64,000 nucleotides of DNA from a bacterium (GTDB lineage: Bacteria; Pseudomonadota; Alphaproteobacteria; Caulobacterales; Caulobacteraceae): the NCBI GenBank assembly GCA_030824495.1, contig JAVBXP010000035.1:1-64000 (forward strand), read 5' to 3'. Positions 17,823 to 29,902 of this stretch are shown here, one piece after another. The notes under the pieces were generated by a model. That model saw only the letters and a program-made list of their open reading frames with translations. It did no database searches and was not told the origin of the DNA. A program made the position numbers and the translations under genes. Each line of letters opens with the position of its first letter. Position 1 is the first letter of the stretch.

Positions 17823-18217
17823 TCACAGGAAAATAGCGGCGATGACCGCCAGGGCGCCCCCGAAGCCCACGAACCAGATCAGGCTACGCAGGTAGGGAAC
17901 GTTGAGCACATAGGCGATGGGATGGAGCGCGCGCGAGGCGACATAGAGCACTGAGCCCCACAGCGTCAGCGGCCCTAGCTTGGCGGCGAGATAGGCCGTC
18001 ACCAGAGCCGCCGCAAACAGCGGGAAGGTCTCCATGAAGTTCGCGAACGACCGGTTCAGCCTGGCGGCCACGCCGGTCACAGGGCGTGCTTCGTCCCGTG
18101 AACCGGCGGCCCATTCCAGACCTTGCTGACGCCGCGAGGCGGCCGCCGCCCAGAGCAACTGGAGCATGCCGATGATGACGGCGGCGCCCAGCAGCTTCAG
18201 TTCGACGGCCATGGTCA

Positions 18218-18218
<1 letters not shown>
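17823..18218 (-). CDS. MAPEG family membrane protein
   Basis: 131 residues with four hydrophobic segments. The conserved MAPEG features are visible: a loop after the first helix with basic residues, then RLNRSFANFMETFPLFAAAL (Arg, Asn and Glu of the glutathione-binding region) and a late SRALHPIAYVLNV. MAPEG members include membrane-bound glutathione transferases and leukotriene-type enzymes; many bacterial forms have unknown substrates. The start codon overlaps the guaB stop (TGATG), indicating coupling in the gua operon. Confidence 0.8.
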
Positions 18219-20946
<2,728 letters not shown>

Positions 20947-20965
20947 TCCGAGCTTGTGCGCCGAT

Positions 20966-20987
20966 TGTCGAATTGAGGAAATCGACA
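20966..20987. promoter_or_regulatory. inverted repeat, candidate LysR operator
   Basis: TGTCGA (20966-20971) and its perfect complement TCGACA (20982-20987) are separated by 10 bases in the 54-bp spacer between the MFS gene and lysR. A dyad with a T-N11-A core in a divergent lysR spacer is the classical form of a LysR-type recognition site. It lies 14 bases before the lysR start, so autoregulation as well as control of the transporter is plausible. This is inference from position and symmetry. Confidence 0.55.
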
Positions 20988-21000
20988 TATTGGTTCTTCG

Positions 21001-21921
21001 ATGTTCGAAAATCTCACATCTTCATCTCTGCCCTCGCTGAACGCCCTGCGCGCCTTCGAGGCCATGGCTCGCACCGGCCGCGCCACTCTGGCGGCCCAGG
21101 AGCTGAATGTGACGCACAGCGCCGTCAGCCGTCAGGTCAAGGCGCTGGAGGAAGCCCTCGGCGTGCGGTTGTTCGCTGGGCCCAAGCACAGGCTGGAGCT
21201 GACCCAAGCCGGACGCGAACTGTTGCCGGCGCTGACCAGCGCCTTCGACCAGATCGCCACCGCTGTTCGGCAGACACGTGGCGCCGGCGAGGATCTGCAT
21301 GTCGCCGTCAACGCCAGCGTCTCGGTGAAGTGGCTGATCCCGCGCCTGAGCGGCTTTGCGGACGCCTATCCAAGTGTTCGGCTGCATCTTGCCGAGCTGC
21401 CGTCGCACGCCACCTCCTACCGCGGGGCGCATGCGGTCGTGCGGATGGTGCCGACCAGTCGCTTGGCGGACCCCGACGCGACGAGCTTTATCCAGAGCGA
21501 TCTGGGCCTGGTGATGTCGCCAGCCCTGGCGGAGCGCTTCGCCGACAACCCGCTAAGAGCGCCCAGGCTGTCGGCCCAGACCCATCAGCAAGGCTGGGCG
21601 ATCTGGGGCGCGCTGGCCGGCATGGAGCTGCCTCCAGCGCCCGAGCAGCCCTTCGCCCACCTGCACTTCGCGATCGACGCGGCGATCGCAGGGCTTGGCG
21701 TCGCGGTCATGCCCTGGCCGTTGGTGGCCGACTATGTGCGTAGCGGGCGACTGGTCGCCCCGTTCGGCTTCCGCAAGGCCGAAAGCGCCTTTGCATTGCT
21801 CGCCGCGCCCGGCGCGTCTAGCCGGGCCTTGGATCAATTCCGCAAGTGGTTGGTCGCAGAGGGAGCGAAGACGCCCCCTGCTCCGCCCTATCGACCTTTA
21901 AAGCCGGTCGCCACGAGGTAG
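21001..21921 (+). CDS. LysR-family transcriptional regulator (GcvA-like)
   Basis: 306 residues. The N-terminal winged helix-turn-helix (LNALRAFEAMARTGRATLAA and then SAVSRQVKALEEALGVRLF) and the C-terminal periplasmic-binding-like effector domain (about residues 95-290) match the GcvA/AmpR branch. It is divergent from the MFS transporter, which is its likely target. Its last 34 bases overlap convergently with rlmE, including both stop codons, an unusually deep overlap for two conserved genes. Confidence 0.9.
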   Translation: MFENLTSSSLPSLNALRAFEAMARTGRATLAAQELNVTHSAVSRQVKALEEALGVRLFAGPKHRLELTQAGRELLPALTSAFDQIATAVRQTRGAGEDLHVAVNASVSVKWLIPRLSGFADAYPSVRLHLAELPSHATSYRGAHAVVRMVPTSRLADPDATSFIQSDLGLVMSPALAERFADNPLRAPRLSAQTHQQGWAIWGALAGMELPPAPEQPFAHLHFAIDAAIAGLGVAVMPWPLVADYVRSGRLVAPFGFRKAESAFALLAAPGASSRALDQFRKWLVAEGAKTPPAPPYRPLKPVATR

Positions 21922-22592
21922 ACCTCGGAGCTGTCCGCGCGGCTGGCTTTCGGCTTGATGTGGCGCACGTCGTCAAACTGGCGGTTCAACTCGCCGATGA
22001 TCTCGTGGGTCTCACCGCCCTGGAACGCCTTGGACAGGAAGGCGCCGCCCGGCCGCAGGACGCTGACGGCGAAGTCGGCGGCGGTTTCGATCAGCGTCAT
22101 GATCCGCAGGTGGTCGGTGCGACGATGCCCGACGGTGTTCGGCGCCATGTCCGACAACACCAGGTCCGGCGGCCCGCCGAGCAGTTCGATCAGCCTGGGG
22201 CCGCATTCCGGATCGGTGAAATCCATCTCCAGGATGTGAGCCGGCGGCAACGGATCGACCGGCAGCAGGTCGACGCCGACGATATTTGTCACGCCCCGCT
22301 CGATCGCCACTTGGGTCCACCCACCAGGCGCGAGGCCGAGGTCGATGACCCGCACGCCGGGCTTCAACAGCCTCAGCTTGTCGTCGAGTTCACTCAGCTT
22401 GTAGGCCGCACGGCTGCGATATCCATGAGCACGCGCCTTGGCGGCGAAGGGGTCGTTGATCTGACGCGACAACCAGGCCTGGGACGACGGCGTCCGGTCC
22501 TTCGCGGTCTTGAGGCGCGCGGGCTTCACCCGGCCCTCTTCGGTTCCGCCCGAGGGCGGCTTGACCATGCGTTTGCGGGGCGGCTCTGTCAT
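21888..22592 (-). CDS. rlmE: 23S rRNA 2'-O-ribose methyltransferase (FtsJ/RrmJ)
   Basis: 234 residues. After a basic N-terminal tail of about 30 residues comes the RrmJ domain: RSRAAYKLSELDDKL with the catalytic Lys, SAM loop IDLGLAPGGWTQ, catalytic Asp in LVLSDMAPNTVG and catalytic Lys in FLSKAFQGG. The Lys-Asp-Lys set identifies the 2'-O-methyltransferase that modifies U2552 of 23S rRNA in E. coli. Its ATG overlaps the ppx stop by four bases, so the two are cotranscribed. Confidence 0.93.
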   Translation of the reverse strand: MTEPPRKRMVKPPSGGTEEGRVKPARLKTAKDRTPSSQAWLSRQINDPFAAKARAHGYRSRAAYKLSELDDKLRLLKPGVRVIDLGLAPGGWTQVAIERGVTNIVGVDLLPVDPLPPAHILEMDFTDPECGPRLIELLGGPPDLVLSDMAPNTVGHRRTDHLRIMTLIETAADFAVSVLRPGGAFLSKAFQGGETHEIIGELNRQFDDVRHIKPKASRADSSEVYLVATGFKGR

Positions 22593-23719
22593 TCAGGGGC
22601 GTTTACAGGGGAAGCGCCGCCCGATCTACGGCCGCGACGCCGACGCCTCCGCTTACGCTTGGTTCCGACGCCCGACATCAGCGACATCAGTATGCCTTCG
22701 CGCAGGCCGCGATCGGCGACCCGCACGCGTGAGCAGGGCCAGAGTTCCTGCACCGCCTGGAGGATCGCCGCGCCCGCCAGCACCAGGTCGGCGCGTTCTG
22801 CGCCAATGCAAGGCTCATTGGCGCGCTCCTGGGGACTGAGGCGCAGCAGCGTCTGGGCCGCCACGTCGCACTCGTCCCGGGTCATCCAGATGCCATCGAC
22901 CTGGCTGCGGTCATAACGCCGCAGGCCAAGATGCATGCCCGCCAGGCTGGTGATGGCGCCCGATGTCCCCACCATATGCGCGCGGTCGCCGTCGAATATC
23001 GGCCGCAGCGGATCGGCATGACGGAACTCGCGGATCTCGTCCTTGACCGTCTCGACCATGGCGCGGAACCAGGTTTCGGTGGCCGCAGGACCTTCCGGAA
23101 AACGTTCGGCGAGGGTGACGACACCGATCGGGATGGAGAGCCACGCCTTGATCGGCAAGCGACCAGCGGCGAACTTCGCCAGCTCGGTTTCCAGGCCGCC
23201 CGAGGTCAGGTCGACCCAGGACAGCTCCGTCGACCCGCCGCCGACATCGACCACCAGCGCGGCCTCCGCCTTCCGATCCAGCAGGTTTAGGCAGCCGGCG
23301 ACCGATAGCTGGGCTTCCTCGCGCGGCGTGATGATCTGCAGCTGCAGGCCTGTTTCAGCCGCGACGCGCGCGACGAACTCGGGGCCGTTCTCGGCTCCGC
23401 GGCACGCCTGGGTGGCGATCGCCTTCAGCTTCACCACCTTGCGGCGGCGGACTTTTTCGGCGCTGACCTTCAGGGCTGCGAGCGCGCGGTCCATGGCCGC
23501 TTCGGACAACCTGCCCGTCTGCGAGAGCCCCTCGCCCAGCCGCACGATGCGCGAATAGGCTTCGACAACCCGAAAGCCTCGCCCCGAGGGTGTGGCGATC
23601 AACAGGCGGCAATTGTTCGTACCAAGATCGAGCGCGCCGTAACAAGGCGACTCGGCCGTTCCTGAGGAATTGCTCTTTTTGGCTCCTGGAGCCGTCTCGA
23701 GATCAAGCGTCATCGTCAC
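22589..23719 (-). CDS. Ppx/GppA exopolyphosphatase-type phosphatase
   Basis: 376 residues, the short two-domain form of the family. Actin-like ATPase motifs are visible: ALDLGTNNCRLLIA (phosphate 1), the A-G-ENGPEF region, and VVDVGGGSTELSW (phosphate 2). The C-terminus is a basic, arginine-rich tail (KRKRRRRRRG). The family hydrolyses polyphosphate or pppGpp; the short form cannot be assigned to one substrate. Two ATGs (23719, 23713) are available. It forms a coupled pair with rlmE downstream. Confidence 0.87.
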   Translation of the reverse strand: MTMTLDLETAPGAKKSNSSGTAESPCYGALDLGTNNCRLLIATPSGRGFRVVEAYSRIVRLGEGLSQTGRLSEAAMDRALAALKVSAEKVRRRKVVKLKAIATQACRGAENGPEFVARVAAETGLQLQIITPREEAQLSVAGCLNLLDRKAEAALVVDVGGGSTELSWVDLTSGGLETELAKFAAGRLPIKAWLSIPIGVVTLAERFPEGPAATETWFRAMVETVKDEIREFRHADPLRPIFDGDRAHMVGTSGAITSLAGMHLGLRRYDRSQVDGIWMTRDECDVAAQTLLRLSPQERANEPCIGAERADLVLAGAAILQAVQELWPCSRVRVADRGLREGILMSLMSGVGTKRKRRRRRRGRRSGGASPVNAPE

Positions 23720-23757
23720 CGGCTTGGTGGCCGGAACGCTTGTAAATCAAGGATCTG

Positions 23758-23782
23758 GAGCGCGTTCGGCGAGAACGCGCTC
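23758..23782. repeat. perfect hairpin, possible dispersed palindromic element
   Basis: GAGCGCGTTC and its exact complement flank a five-base loop, a 25-base perfect hairpin in the spacer upstream of ppx. There is no T-run on either strand, so it is not a simple terminator. Its sequence resembles intergenic palindromic units common in alphaproteobacteria, but a second copy is not visible in this window. It could also fold in the ppx 5' leader. Confidence 0.4.
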
Positions 23783-23956
23783 AACAGCGCCGCAGTCATT
23801 GACCGCCATCCGTCCCTATGAAGCGCCGACACGACACCTCGTTTCAGGAGAGACTGTAGCAAGCTGGCTCGCCTCTCGGAAGGCACGCCCTTGCACATGC
23901 GAAGATGAGCGGTACGTTCACCTCCCAGTTAGGCGCCAAGGTCTAGAATCGTTTCT

Positions 23957-24343
23957 ATGGACGCTCGTATAGAAAAACGTGGAAGCGACACGGTCACGCC
24001 GCCGGCGGTTCTCGCCGAGCCGCGCCTGGCGAAATACGCCATCGGCCAGGTCGTGAGACACCGTCACTACCCCTTCCGGGGCGTGATCTTTGACGTGGAC
24101 CCCACCTTCTCCAACACCGAGCAATGGTGGCTTTCGATCCCCGAGGAAATTCGGCCGCGCAAGGACCAGCCGTTCTACCACCTGCTGGCCGAGAACGAGG
24201 AGAACGCGTACGTCGCCTATGTCTCCGAACAGAACCTCGTGCCCGACGACAGCGGCGAGCCCGTCGGTCATCCGCAGGCCTCGTTGATCTTCGAGTCCTT
24301 CCATGAGGGGCAGTACACGCTGCGCCCGCGGATCAGCCACTAG
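23957..24343 (+). CDS. hspQ: heat shock protein HspQ (YccV-like)
   Basis: 128 residues. The core has the YccV/HspQ fold marks KYAIGQVVRHRHYPFRGVI, DVDPTF, then QPFYHLLAENEE and AYVSEQNLVPD. HspQ is a small protein known in enterics as a specificity enhancer of Lon and as a hemimethylated-DNA binder. About 30 N-terminal residues precede the conserved domain. It is monocistronic, divergent from ppx by 237 bases. No convincing heat-shock promoter could be assigned by eye. Confidence 0.88.
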   Translation: MDARIEKRGSDTVTPPAVLAEPRLAKYAIGQVVRHRHYPFRGVIFDVDPTFSNTEQWWLSIPEEIRPRKDQPFYHLLAENEENAYVAYVSEQNLVPDDSGEPVGHPQASLIFESFHEGQYTLRPRISH

Positions 24344-24462
24344 GGGCGATCCGCACGGGCGTTTCAATCGGGGCTCCAGCAACGCAAACTTTCACCGGCC
24401 GGACCTGATTTCGGCACACAGTTCGCACTGAAGTTTCGCGGAAGTGCGCTCATTCTATCGAG

Positions 24463-25338
24463 ATGAGCGCAGATAGCCCCACGCCAGCCCCGCCCCCCGG
24501 CGCACGTCCCGACTGGACGATCGACCAGGATTGGCAATCCTATTCCCAGGCCGAACACGATGTCTGGACGACGCTTTACGAGCGTCAGACCAGACTGCTG
24601 CCGGGCCGGGCCTGCGACGCCTTCCTGAACGGTCTCGACGCGCTTGACCTGCATCGGGGCGGCATCCCCGAGTTCTCTCGCATCAATGAGGAACTGAGCC
24701 GGCTGACAGGCTGGAGCGTTGTAGCCGTGCCGGGCCTTGTTCCCGACGAGGTGTTCTTCGAGCATCTTGCCAATCGCCGGTTCCCGGCTGGCAGCTTTAT
24801 TCGCAAGCCCGAAGAGTTGGACTATCTGCAAGAGCCGGACGTTTTCCACGACGTCTTCGGCCACGTGCCGATGCTGACCGACCCCACCTTCGCCGACTAC
24901 ATGCAGGCCTATGGTCAGGGCGGCATGCGCGCGCTCGGCCGCGGTCAGCTGCACAATCTGGCGAGGCTCTACTGGTACACGGTGGAGTTCGGCTTGCTGG
25001 AGACCTCGGAAGGCCTGCGGATCTACGGCGCGGGCATCGTCTCCAGCCGCGCGGAATCGATCTTCGCCCTGGATGACCCGTCGCCCAACCGACTAGGCTT
25101 CGATCTGGAGCGGGTGATGCGCACGCCCTACCGGATCGACGACTTCCAGCAGGTCTATTTCGTCATTCCGTCGCTGAAAGCGCTGCTGAACGCCACGCTC
25201 CAGGACTTCGAGCCGATCTATCAGCGCCTAACCCAGGCGCCAGACATCGACATCGACGTCATGGCCCCTGGCGATCGGGTGTTCACCTGCGGAACCCAGG
25301 CCTACGCCATGGCAGGTGGACGGTTGGCCTCGGCCTAA
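24463..25338 (+). CDS. phhA: phenylalanine 4-monooxygenase
   Basis: 291 residues, the size of bacterial single-domain phenylalanine hydroxylases. The iron ligands are in DVFHDVFGHVPML (two His) with a Glu further on (YWYTVEFGLLE), and the pterin-binding region precedes it. It converts phenylalanine to tyrosine with tetrahydrobiopterin and oxygen, using non-haem iron, and feeds tyrosine catabolism. Its stop overlaps the convergent lipoprotein gene by four bases. No regulator of the PhhR type is adjacent. Confidence 0.95.
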   Translation: MSADSPTPAPPPGARPDWTIDQDWQSYSQAEHDVWTTLYERQTRLLPGRACDAFLNGLDALDLHRGGIPEFSRINEELSRLTGWSVVAVPGLVPDEVFFEHLANRRFPAGSFIRKPEELDYLQEPDVFHDVFGHVPMLTDPTFADYMQAYGQGGMRALGRGQLHNLARLYWYTVEFGLLETSEGLRIYGAGIVSSRAESIFALDDPSPNRLGFDLERVMRTPYRIDDFQQVYFVIPSLKALLNATLQDFEPIYQRLTQAPDIDIDVMAPGDRVFTCGTQAYAMAGGRLASA

Positions 25339-25709
25339 CCGCCCGCCTTGTCGCGCGCTATCAGGGTTTCGATGCCCTTCTGGATCTCCAGCCTCTGGGC
25401 GGGGGTGAAGACCCGGTAGCGCTGGGCGTTTGGTCCCGACGCAGCGCTGATCTCCTCGTCGGTCACATATATGAATCGGCCCTGGAAGGCGCCCGTCACC
25501 GGCTGGCCGTAGGCAATGCGGATCCCCTCGAGCCGCACCGCGCAGTTCTCCAGCGTGTCGATATTGGGCGCGACAGGCTTGAAGTCCGGCTTGCCGTTCA
25601 TACCCTCGACCATGCGCCAGCAGACGCCCGTGTGCCCAGGAGCCGTCAGCGGCTTCTCGCAGCCGAACAGCCCTACGGCGGCCGTTAGCCCCAGCAAAAC
25701 CTTGCGCAT
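25335..25709 (-). CDS. small putative lipoprotein
   Basis: 124 residues. The start MRKVLLGLTAAVGLFGCEKP is a lipoprotein signal peptide with the acceptor Cys at position 18; GAGG lies seven bases before the ATG. The mature part is about 105 residues with no recognised domain. The gene begins eight bases after the tamB stop, so it is probably the last gene of the tamA-tamB operon; a link to envelope assembly is suggested by context only. Confidence 0.65.
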   Translation of the reverse strand: MRKVLLGLTAAVGLFGCEKPLTAPGHTGVCWRMVEGMNGKPDFKPVAPNIDTLENCAVRLEGIRIAYGQPVTGAFQGRFIYVTDEEISAASGPNAQRYRVFTPAQRLEIQKGIETLIARDKAGG

Positions 25710-25717
25710 ATCGGCCC

Positions 25718-28700
25718 TCAATAGTCCCTGCGCCAGCGTACCGCGAGCTTGCCGTCGCCCTGGCTGGCGATCTGGGAAATAACCGAGAGGTTGCGGCCAA
25801 ACCGCCATTCCACCTGGGCCGAGGGACCATCGCGGCCACCGCCGGTGATTTCCAGATAGACGTTCTCGGTCAGGTACTTGCCGCCGGACACTGTGACGCC
25901 TGACTCATCGCCTCCCGCGAGGGCGAGACGGTCCAGCCCGGCGAAGCTCCGCAGGTTCCCGACCACGTCGAACCCGCCGCCGCCAGCCAGCGACGACAGG
26001 GCCGAGGCAAGCTGAGCTGCCTCCAACGGTGACAACTGCGCGGCCGAGCGGCCGAACAGCACCTGCGACAACACCTCGTCCTGGGGAAGGACCGGGGTTG
26101 AACTAAGGGTGATCTCAGGGCGCGCCGCCGTGCCCTGGATCCGCACGACGGCCGTCAGCGATGGGTCTTCTCGCGTCGCCGTCAGGTCCAGTCGGATTGT
26201 CGCTGGGGTAGAGCCCAGGTGCACGACGCCGCGATCATCGAACTCAAAGCGCCGGCCAGCAAAGTCGTATTCGCCACGCACCACGCGCGCCGCGCCGGTC
26301 AGGATCGGCCTCGCAGTGGTTCCGCTGACCTGAGCGTCGAGGGAGAGCTCAACATCCAGCCCCCTGCCCCGTAGATAGATCCGCCGTGGCGCCCGCAGCC
26401 GAACGTCCAGCGCCACCGCCAGTCCCCGGCGAGCGACCGGCTGCAACGACTGCGACAAGTCCTTCGGTCGATTGATCTCAACCACGTCGATGCTCACCAC
26501 GCCCGATGGCGCGGACATGTTCGCCGAGACGTCGGCGCGGTCGATGACCAGATCGCCGCCCAGACGCACCTGGCCATTGGCGGCGCGGTCCAGGGTCGCC
26601 TGCCCCGAGGCCGAGGCCGTCGCCATGTCGTTGTCGATCAAGCGAAAGTTCTTGAGATCCAGGCGGAAGGTCGAGACCCCCTCGCGAAGCAGACTGACCC
26701 GGCCGGCGCCGGACAGCGTCCCGCCGTGCCCGTCGGCGGCCGTCGCCTGGGTGATGTCGACGGCGTTGTTGGCCATTGATGCGCGCAGCAGAACATCGGT
26801 CAGGATCAGGCCCGTGGCGCCATCGACGAACCGGCCGCCGTCCACCTGGGCCGTGCCGGTCGCGCGCGGATCATTGATCGTGCCGCCCAGTGTTCCTTTC
26901 AGTTGAACATGCCCAGCCAGCTCGCGTTCGCCACTGGCCAGTAGTTCCCACAACGGCTTGACCTCGCCGTCGGCGAAGAAGTCCCCGCGGATCGGGCGAT
27001 TGCGAACGATGGCGATGCGGAACGGGTTCGCGGTCGCCTCGGCGGGAAGGACCACGTTTGCATTGGCGCGAAGGCCCTGCTCGTTGGTCATGGCGGCGTT
27101 CAGCGTGACGGTGTCGCCAGCCAGCCGCGCCTTGATCGCTCCGTCCATACCCAGTTCGCGCGGAGAGCCTCGGCCACGTGCGTCGTCAAGCTTGGCGTCC
27201 AGCATGCCTTCCAAGGCCTTGCCACGTCCGGTCAGCGTCAGCGTCGCATCGGCCCGGCCGGTCAGGTCTGGATTGATGATCCCGAGGCCGAGCTTTTCAA
27301 TCTCCGCCCGGATGGTGGTGACGTCCTTGGCCAGCCGCGCGTCGAGATCGATCCGCCCCTCATCGGCCGCCGCCAGACGTAGCTTGGCGCTGGTCTCGGC
27401 GCCGCCGAATCGGACCATCGCCGTCTCGGTCGTCTTCAGAACGCGCGCGCCCACATGACCTGAGCCATCGAAGCTCAGGGCGTAGCCTGGCTTGGCGTCC
27501 GCCAGCGCGCCGCGCCCCTGCACGCCCCACTCCCCGTTGCTCGCAACGCCCTCGAGATCAATTGCATATGGCAGGCGCGACATCGGGCCATCGGCGGTCA
27601 GGCTGCCTTTGCGAACCGCGAACTTCGCGCCGGGAAGAACCGCGTCCGTAGCGGTCAAATTCAAGGTCGCATGCGGGCCGCCGGCGGCGTCCACGATCTT
27701 CACCGCGCCGGCGACTTGGCCATGCTCAAGGAAGGCGCCCTCAACGACGCGAAGTTGCAAATTAGCGGCTGACGGCGTGGCGCGCCGAAGCGCGACTGAG
27801 CCCTCGGCCGTCAACCCGCCCGCATTGACCAGGAGATCCGACAGGTCCACCCCGCCACGCGGGAAGCGGAAGGCCGAGCGCGCCTGCGCCGGCCCATAGT
27901 CGCTGACCGCGGTCAGAGCGACGACGCCGCTGGAACCATCGGCTCGGCGCAGGAAGCTCAGCGTGAGCTTGGCGTCCTTCAAGGGCAGACGCGGAAGATC
28001 GATCGCCTCGAAATTGGCGAGCAGGTCGGCGCGCGGCGCGCCAATGCTGCCCGTGAGCGCTCCAGAACCCTTGGCCTTACCGGTGATCTCCACCGGCCCC
28101 GCCCGGAAGGGACCATCGGCGGACCAATCGAGTTTGAAGCGCAAGGCTCCGTCGGCGCCGAGGACACCTGCCGTCTCGGCGCGGATCGCCGCTCCATTCA
28201 AGCTGCCGTTCGAAACCGAGACCTTGCGCCCCTCGACCGCCGCCTGGGCCTTCAATCTGGGCGTTGCACCGAGCAGCCGGTCCAGTTCGGAGAAACCGGA
28301 GGCGAAGCGCGCGCCTTTGGCGTCCAGGCTGAGATTCCATGGTCGTCCGGCCCGCGCCTGGCTGGCAGACCAATCGGCTGACAACGACCCGGCCGCCCCC
28401 GCACGCGCCGCCGCCAAGTTCGAGAACTGGGCCTGGCCTTTGAAGTTCAGGCCGCCCAGCAGGCTGCGCCCGCCGCTTGCGCGCACCTTCAAACCTGCGC
28501 CGGTCGCCTGGATGTCGCGCAGCAACATCCGGCCGTCCGCGAGCCGGGCCGCGTCGAACGCCGCGGTCGGCCGGGCGCCCAGCAAGGCCGCCGGGAGCCC
28601 GGTTCCTCGTCCTCCAGCTCCCGTGATCTTGCCCTCGATGGCCAAGACCTTGTTGCGGCGGGTGAAGGTGAACGGTCCCGACACGCGGTCGAGGCTGTAG

Positions 28701-29902
28701 TCCCCGACCTGCAATCGGGAGACATCGGCCGTGCCGGCGAACCGCAAGTCATCGAATGAGCCGGTCAGCACTCCGTCCACCCGGCTAAAGCCCATTGGCG
28801 GGCCGCCCGTCACCTTGGAGAGTTCTCGCGCCGTAGCGCCGACGGCGACACCCGCAGGGCCGGCCATGCGCTTGCCGAGATTGGCCTTGCCCTTGGCCGT
28901 GACCGCCAGATTGGCCGACGTGACCTGAGCGTCGAGATCGTAGAGTTCGGCCGGGGCCTGGGTCCCCTTGATGCTGAACTGCACATCAGGCCCAAGACGA
29001 CCGACTAGGTCCTTGGTCAGCGTCGAGGCGCTGAGCAGAACCCTGCCGCTCGCGGCCCCGCCCTCCTTGGTCCAGGCGCCCGAAGCATCCAGCGGCGTGA
29101 CCGCGCCCGATTTCGCCAGGGCGGTGAACCGACCCTGCGGTCCTTGGCCCTTGGCCTGGATTTGAAGTGAGAATGGCTGATCCGCCGGCAAGCCAAGGCT
29201 GCCCGCAAGGGCGCCGCCTTTGGCCTCGACCGCGTCGGCGATCACCAGCAAGGGCCGGCCGCCGCCGAAATCAAACTCCGCGTTCAGATGGTCGCCGGGC
29301 GTCAGAACGCTGGTGATCGCGACCTTGCCGTTCTGACCACCGTTGCGTTTTTGGACATCCACATTGGCGACGACGTCATAGACGCCGCGCGCGACGCTGA
29401 ATTCCGGCGTCAACTCCAGGCGGGTGACGGCGCGGTCTATATTGATCGAGATCGGCAGTCCGGCCGACTCGGTCTTGGGCTCCATCGTCGGCCGTCGCAG
29501 GATGACGACCTTTTCGGCGACGATGTCTTCGGCATGGAACCGGCGCCTGAAGAGCGCGGCGTAACTCCATGTCATTTCGATATTTTTGGCCTCGAGCCAG
29601 ACACCTTTCTCATCGCTGATCGTCAGCCGGCGTACGGTGAACTCGCGCCAGACGTCCCCGCCCAGCCCCTCGATCTTCAACCGGCCAAACCGGCCGATTT
29701 TCAAGCCGCTGGCTCGGGCCTCGATCAGCAATCGTCCCTGCGGCAGCAACACGCCGTAGCGCGCGGTCAGGGCGATCCCGCCAATGACCAGCGCCAGGAC
29801 GGCGCACACCACAAGAATGATCTTGGGCAACAGCGAGCTCTTCGCGACCTTCGCGACGGCCTCGGTGGCTTCCTCGACAGGTGTGGTCGGCGGCTCGCTC
29901 AA
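25718..29902 (-). CDS. tamB: translocation and assembly module protein TamB
   Basis: 1394 residues. One N-terminal membrane anchor (KIILVVCAVLALVIGGIALT) is followed by a very long beta-rich AsmA/TamB-type region and the conserved C-terminal DUF490 domain (about 1050-1394), ending in VRWRRDY. TamB spans the periplasm and works with TamA; the TamB family is implicated in outer-membrane protein insertion and in phospholipid transport to the outer membrane. The start is a TTG that overlaps the tamA stop by four bases (TTGA), indicating coupled translation. Confidence 0.92.
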   Translation of the reverse strand: MSEPPTTPVEEATEAVAKVAKSSLLPKIILVVCAVLALVIGGIALTARYGVLLPQGRLLIEARASGLKIGRFGRLKIEGLGGDVWREFTVRRLTISDEKGVWLEAKNIEMTWSYAALFRRRFHAEDIVAEKVVILRRPTMEPKTESAGLPISINIDRAVTRLELTPEFSVARGVYDVVANVDVQKRNGGQNGKVAITSVLTPGDHLNAEFDFGGGRPLLVIADAVEAKGGALAGSLGLPADQPFSLQIQAKGQGPQGRFTALAKSGAVTPLDASGAWTKEGGAASGRVLLSASTLTKDLVGRLGPDVQFSIKGTQAPAELYDLDAQVTSANLAVTAKGKANLGKRMAGPAGVAVGATARELSKVTGGPPMGFSRVDGVLTGSFDDLRFAGTADVSRLQVGDYSLDRVSGPFTFTRRNKVLAIEGKITGAGGRGTGLPAALLGARPTAAFDAARLADGRMLLRDIQATGAGLKVRASGGRSLLGGLNFKGQAQFSNLAAARAGAAGSLSADWSASQARAGRPWNLSLDAKGARFASGFSELDRLLGATPRLKAQAAVEGRKVSVSNGSLNGAAIRAETAGVLGADGALRFKLDWSADGPFRAGPVEITGKAKGSGALTGSIGAPRADLLANFEAIDLPRLPLKDAKLTLSFLRRADGSSGVVALTAVSDYGPAQARSAFRFPRGGVDLSDLLVNAGGLTAEGSVALRRATPSAANLQLRVVEGAFLEHGQVAGAVKIVDAAGGPHATLNLTATDAVLPGAKFAVRKGSLTADGPMSRLPYAIDLEGVASNGEWGVQGRGALADAKPGYALSFDGSGHVGARVLKTTETAMVRFGGAETSAKLRLAAADEGRIDLDARLAKDVTTIRAEIEKLGLGIINPDLTGRADATLTLTGRGKALEGMLDAKLDDARGRGSPRELGMDGAIKARLAGDTVTLNAAMTNEQGLRANANVVLPAEATANPFRIAIVRNRPIRGDFFADGEVKPLWELLASGERELAGHVQLKGTLGGTINDPRATGTAQVDGGRFVDGATGLILTDVLLRASMANNAVDITQATAADGHGGTLSGAGRVSLLREGVSTFRLDLKNFRLIDNDMATASASGQATLDRAANGQVRLGGDLVIDRADVSANMSAPSGVVSIDVVEINRPKDLSQSLQPVARRGLAVALDVRLRAPRRIYLRGRGLDVELSLDAQVSGTTARPILTGAARVVRGEYDFAGRRFEFDDRGVVHLGSTPATIRLDLTATREDPSLTAVVRIQGTAARPEITLSSTPVLPQDEVLSQVLFGRSAAQLSPLEAAQLASALSSLAGGGGFDVVGNLRSFAGLDRLALAGGDESGVTVSGGKYLTENVYLEITGGGRDGPSAQVEWRFGRNLSVISQIASQGDGKLAVRWRRDY

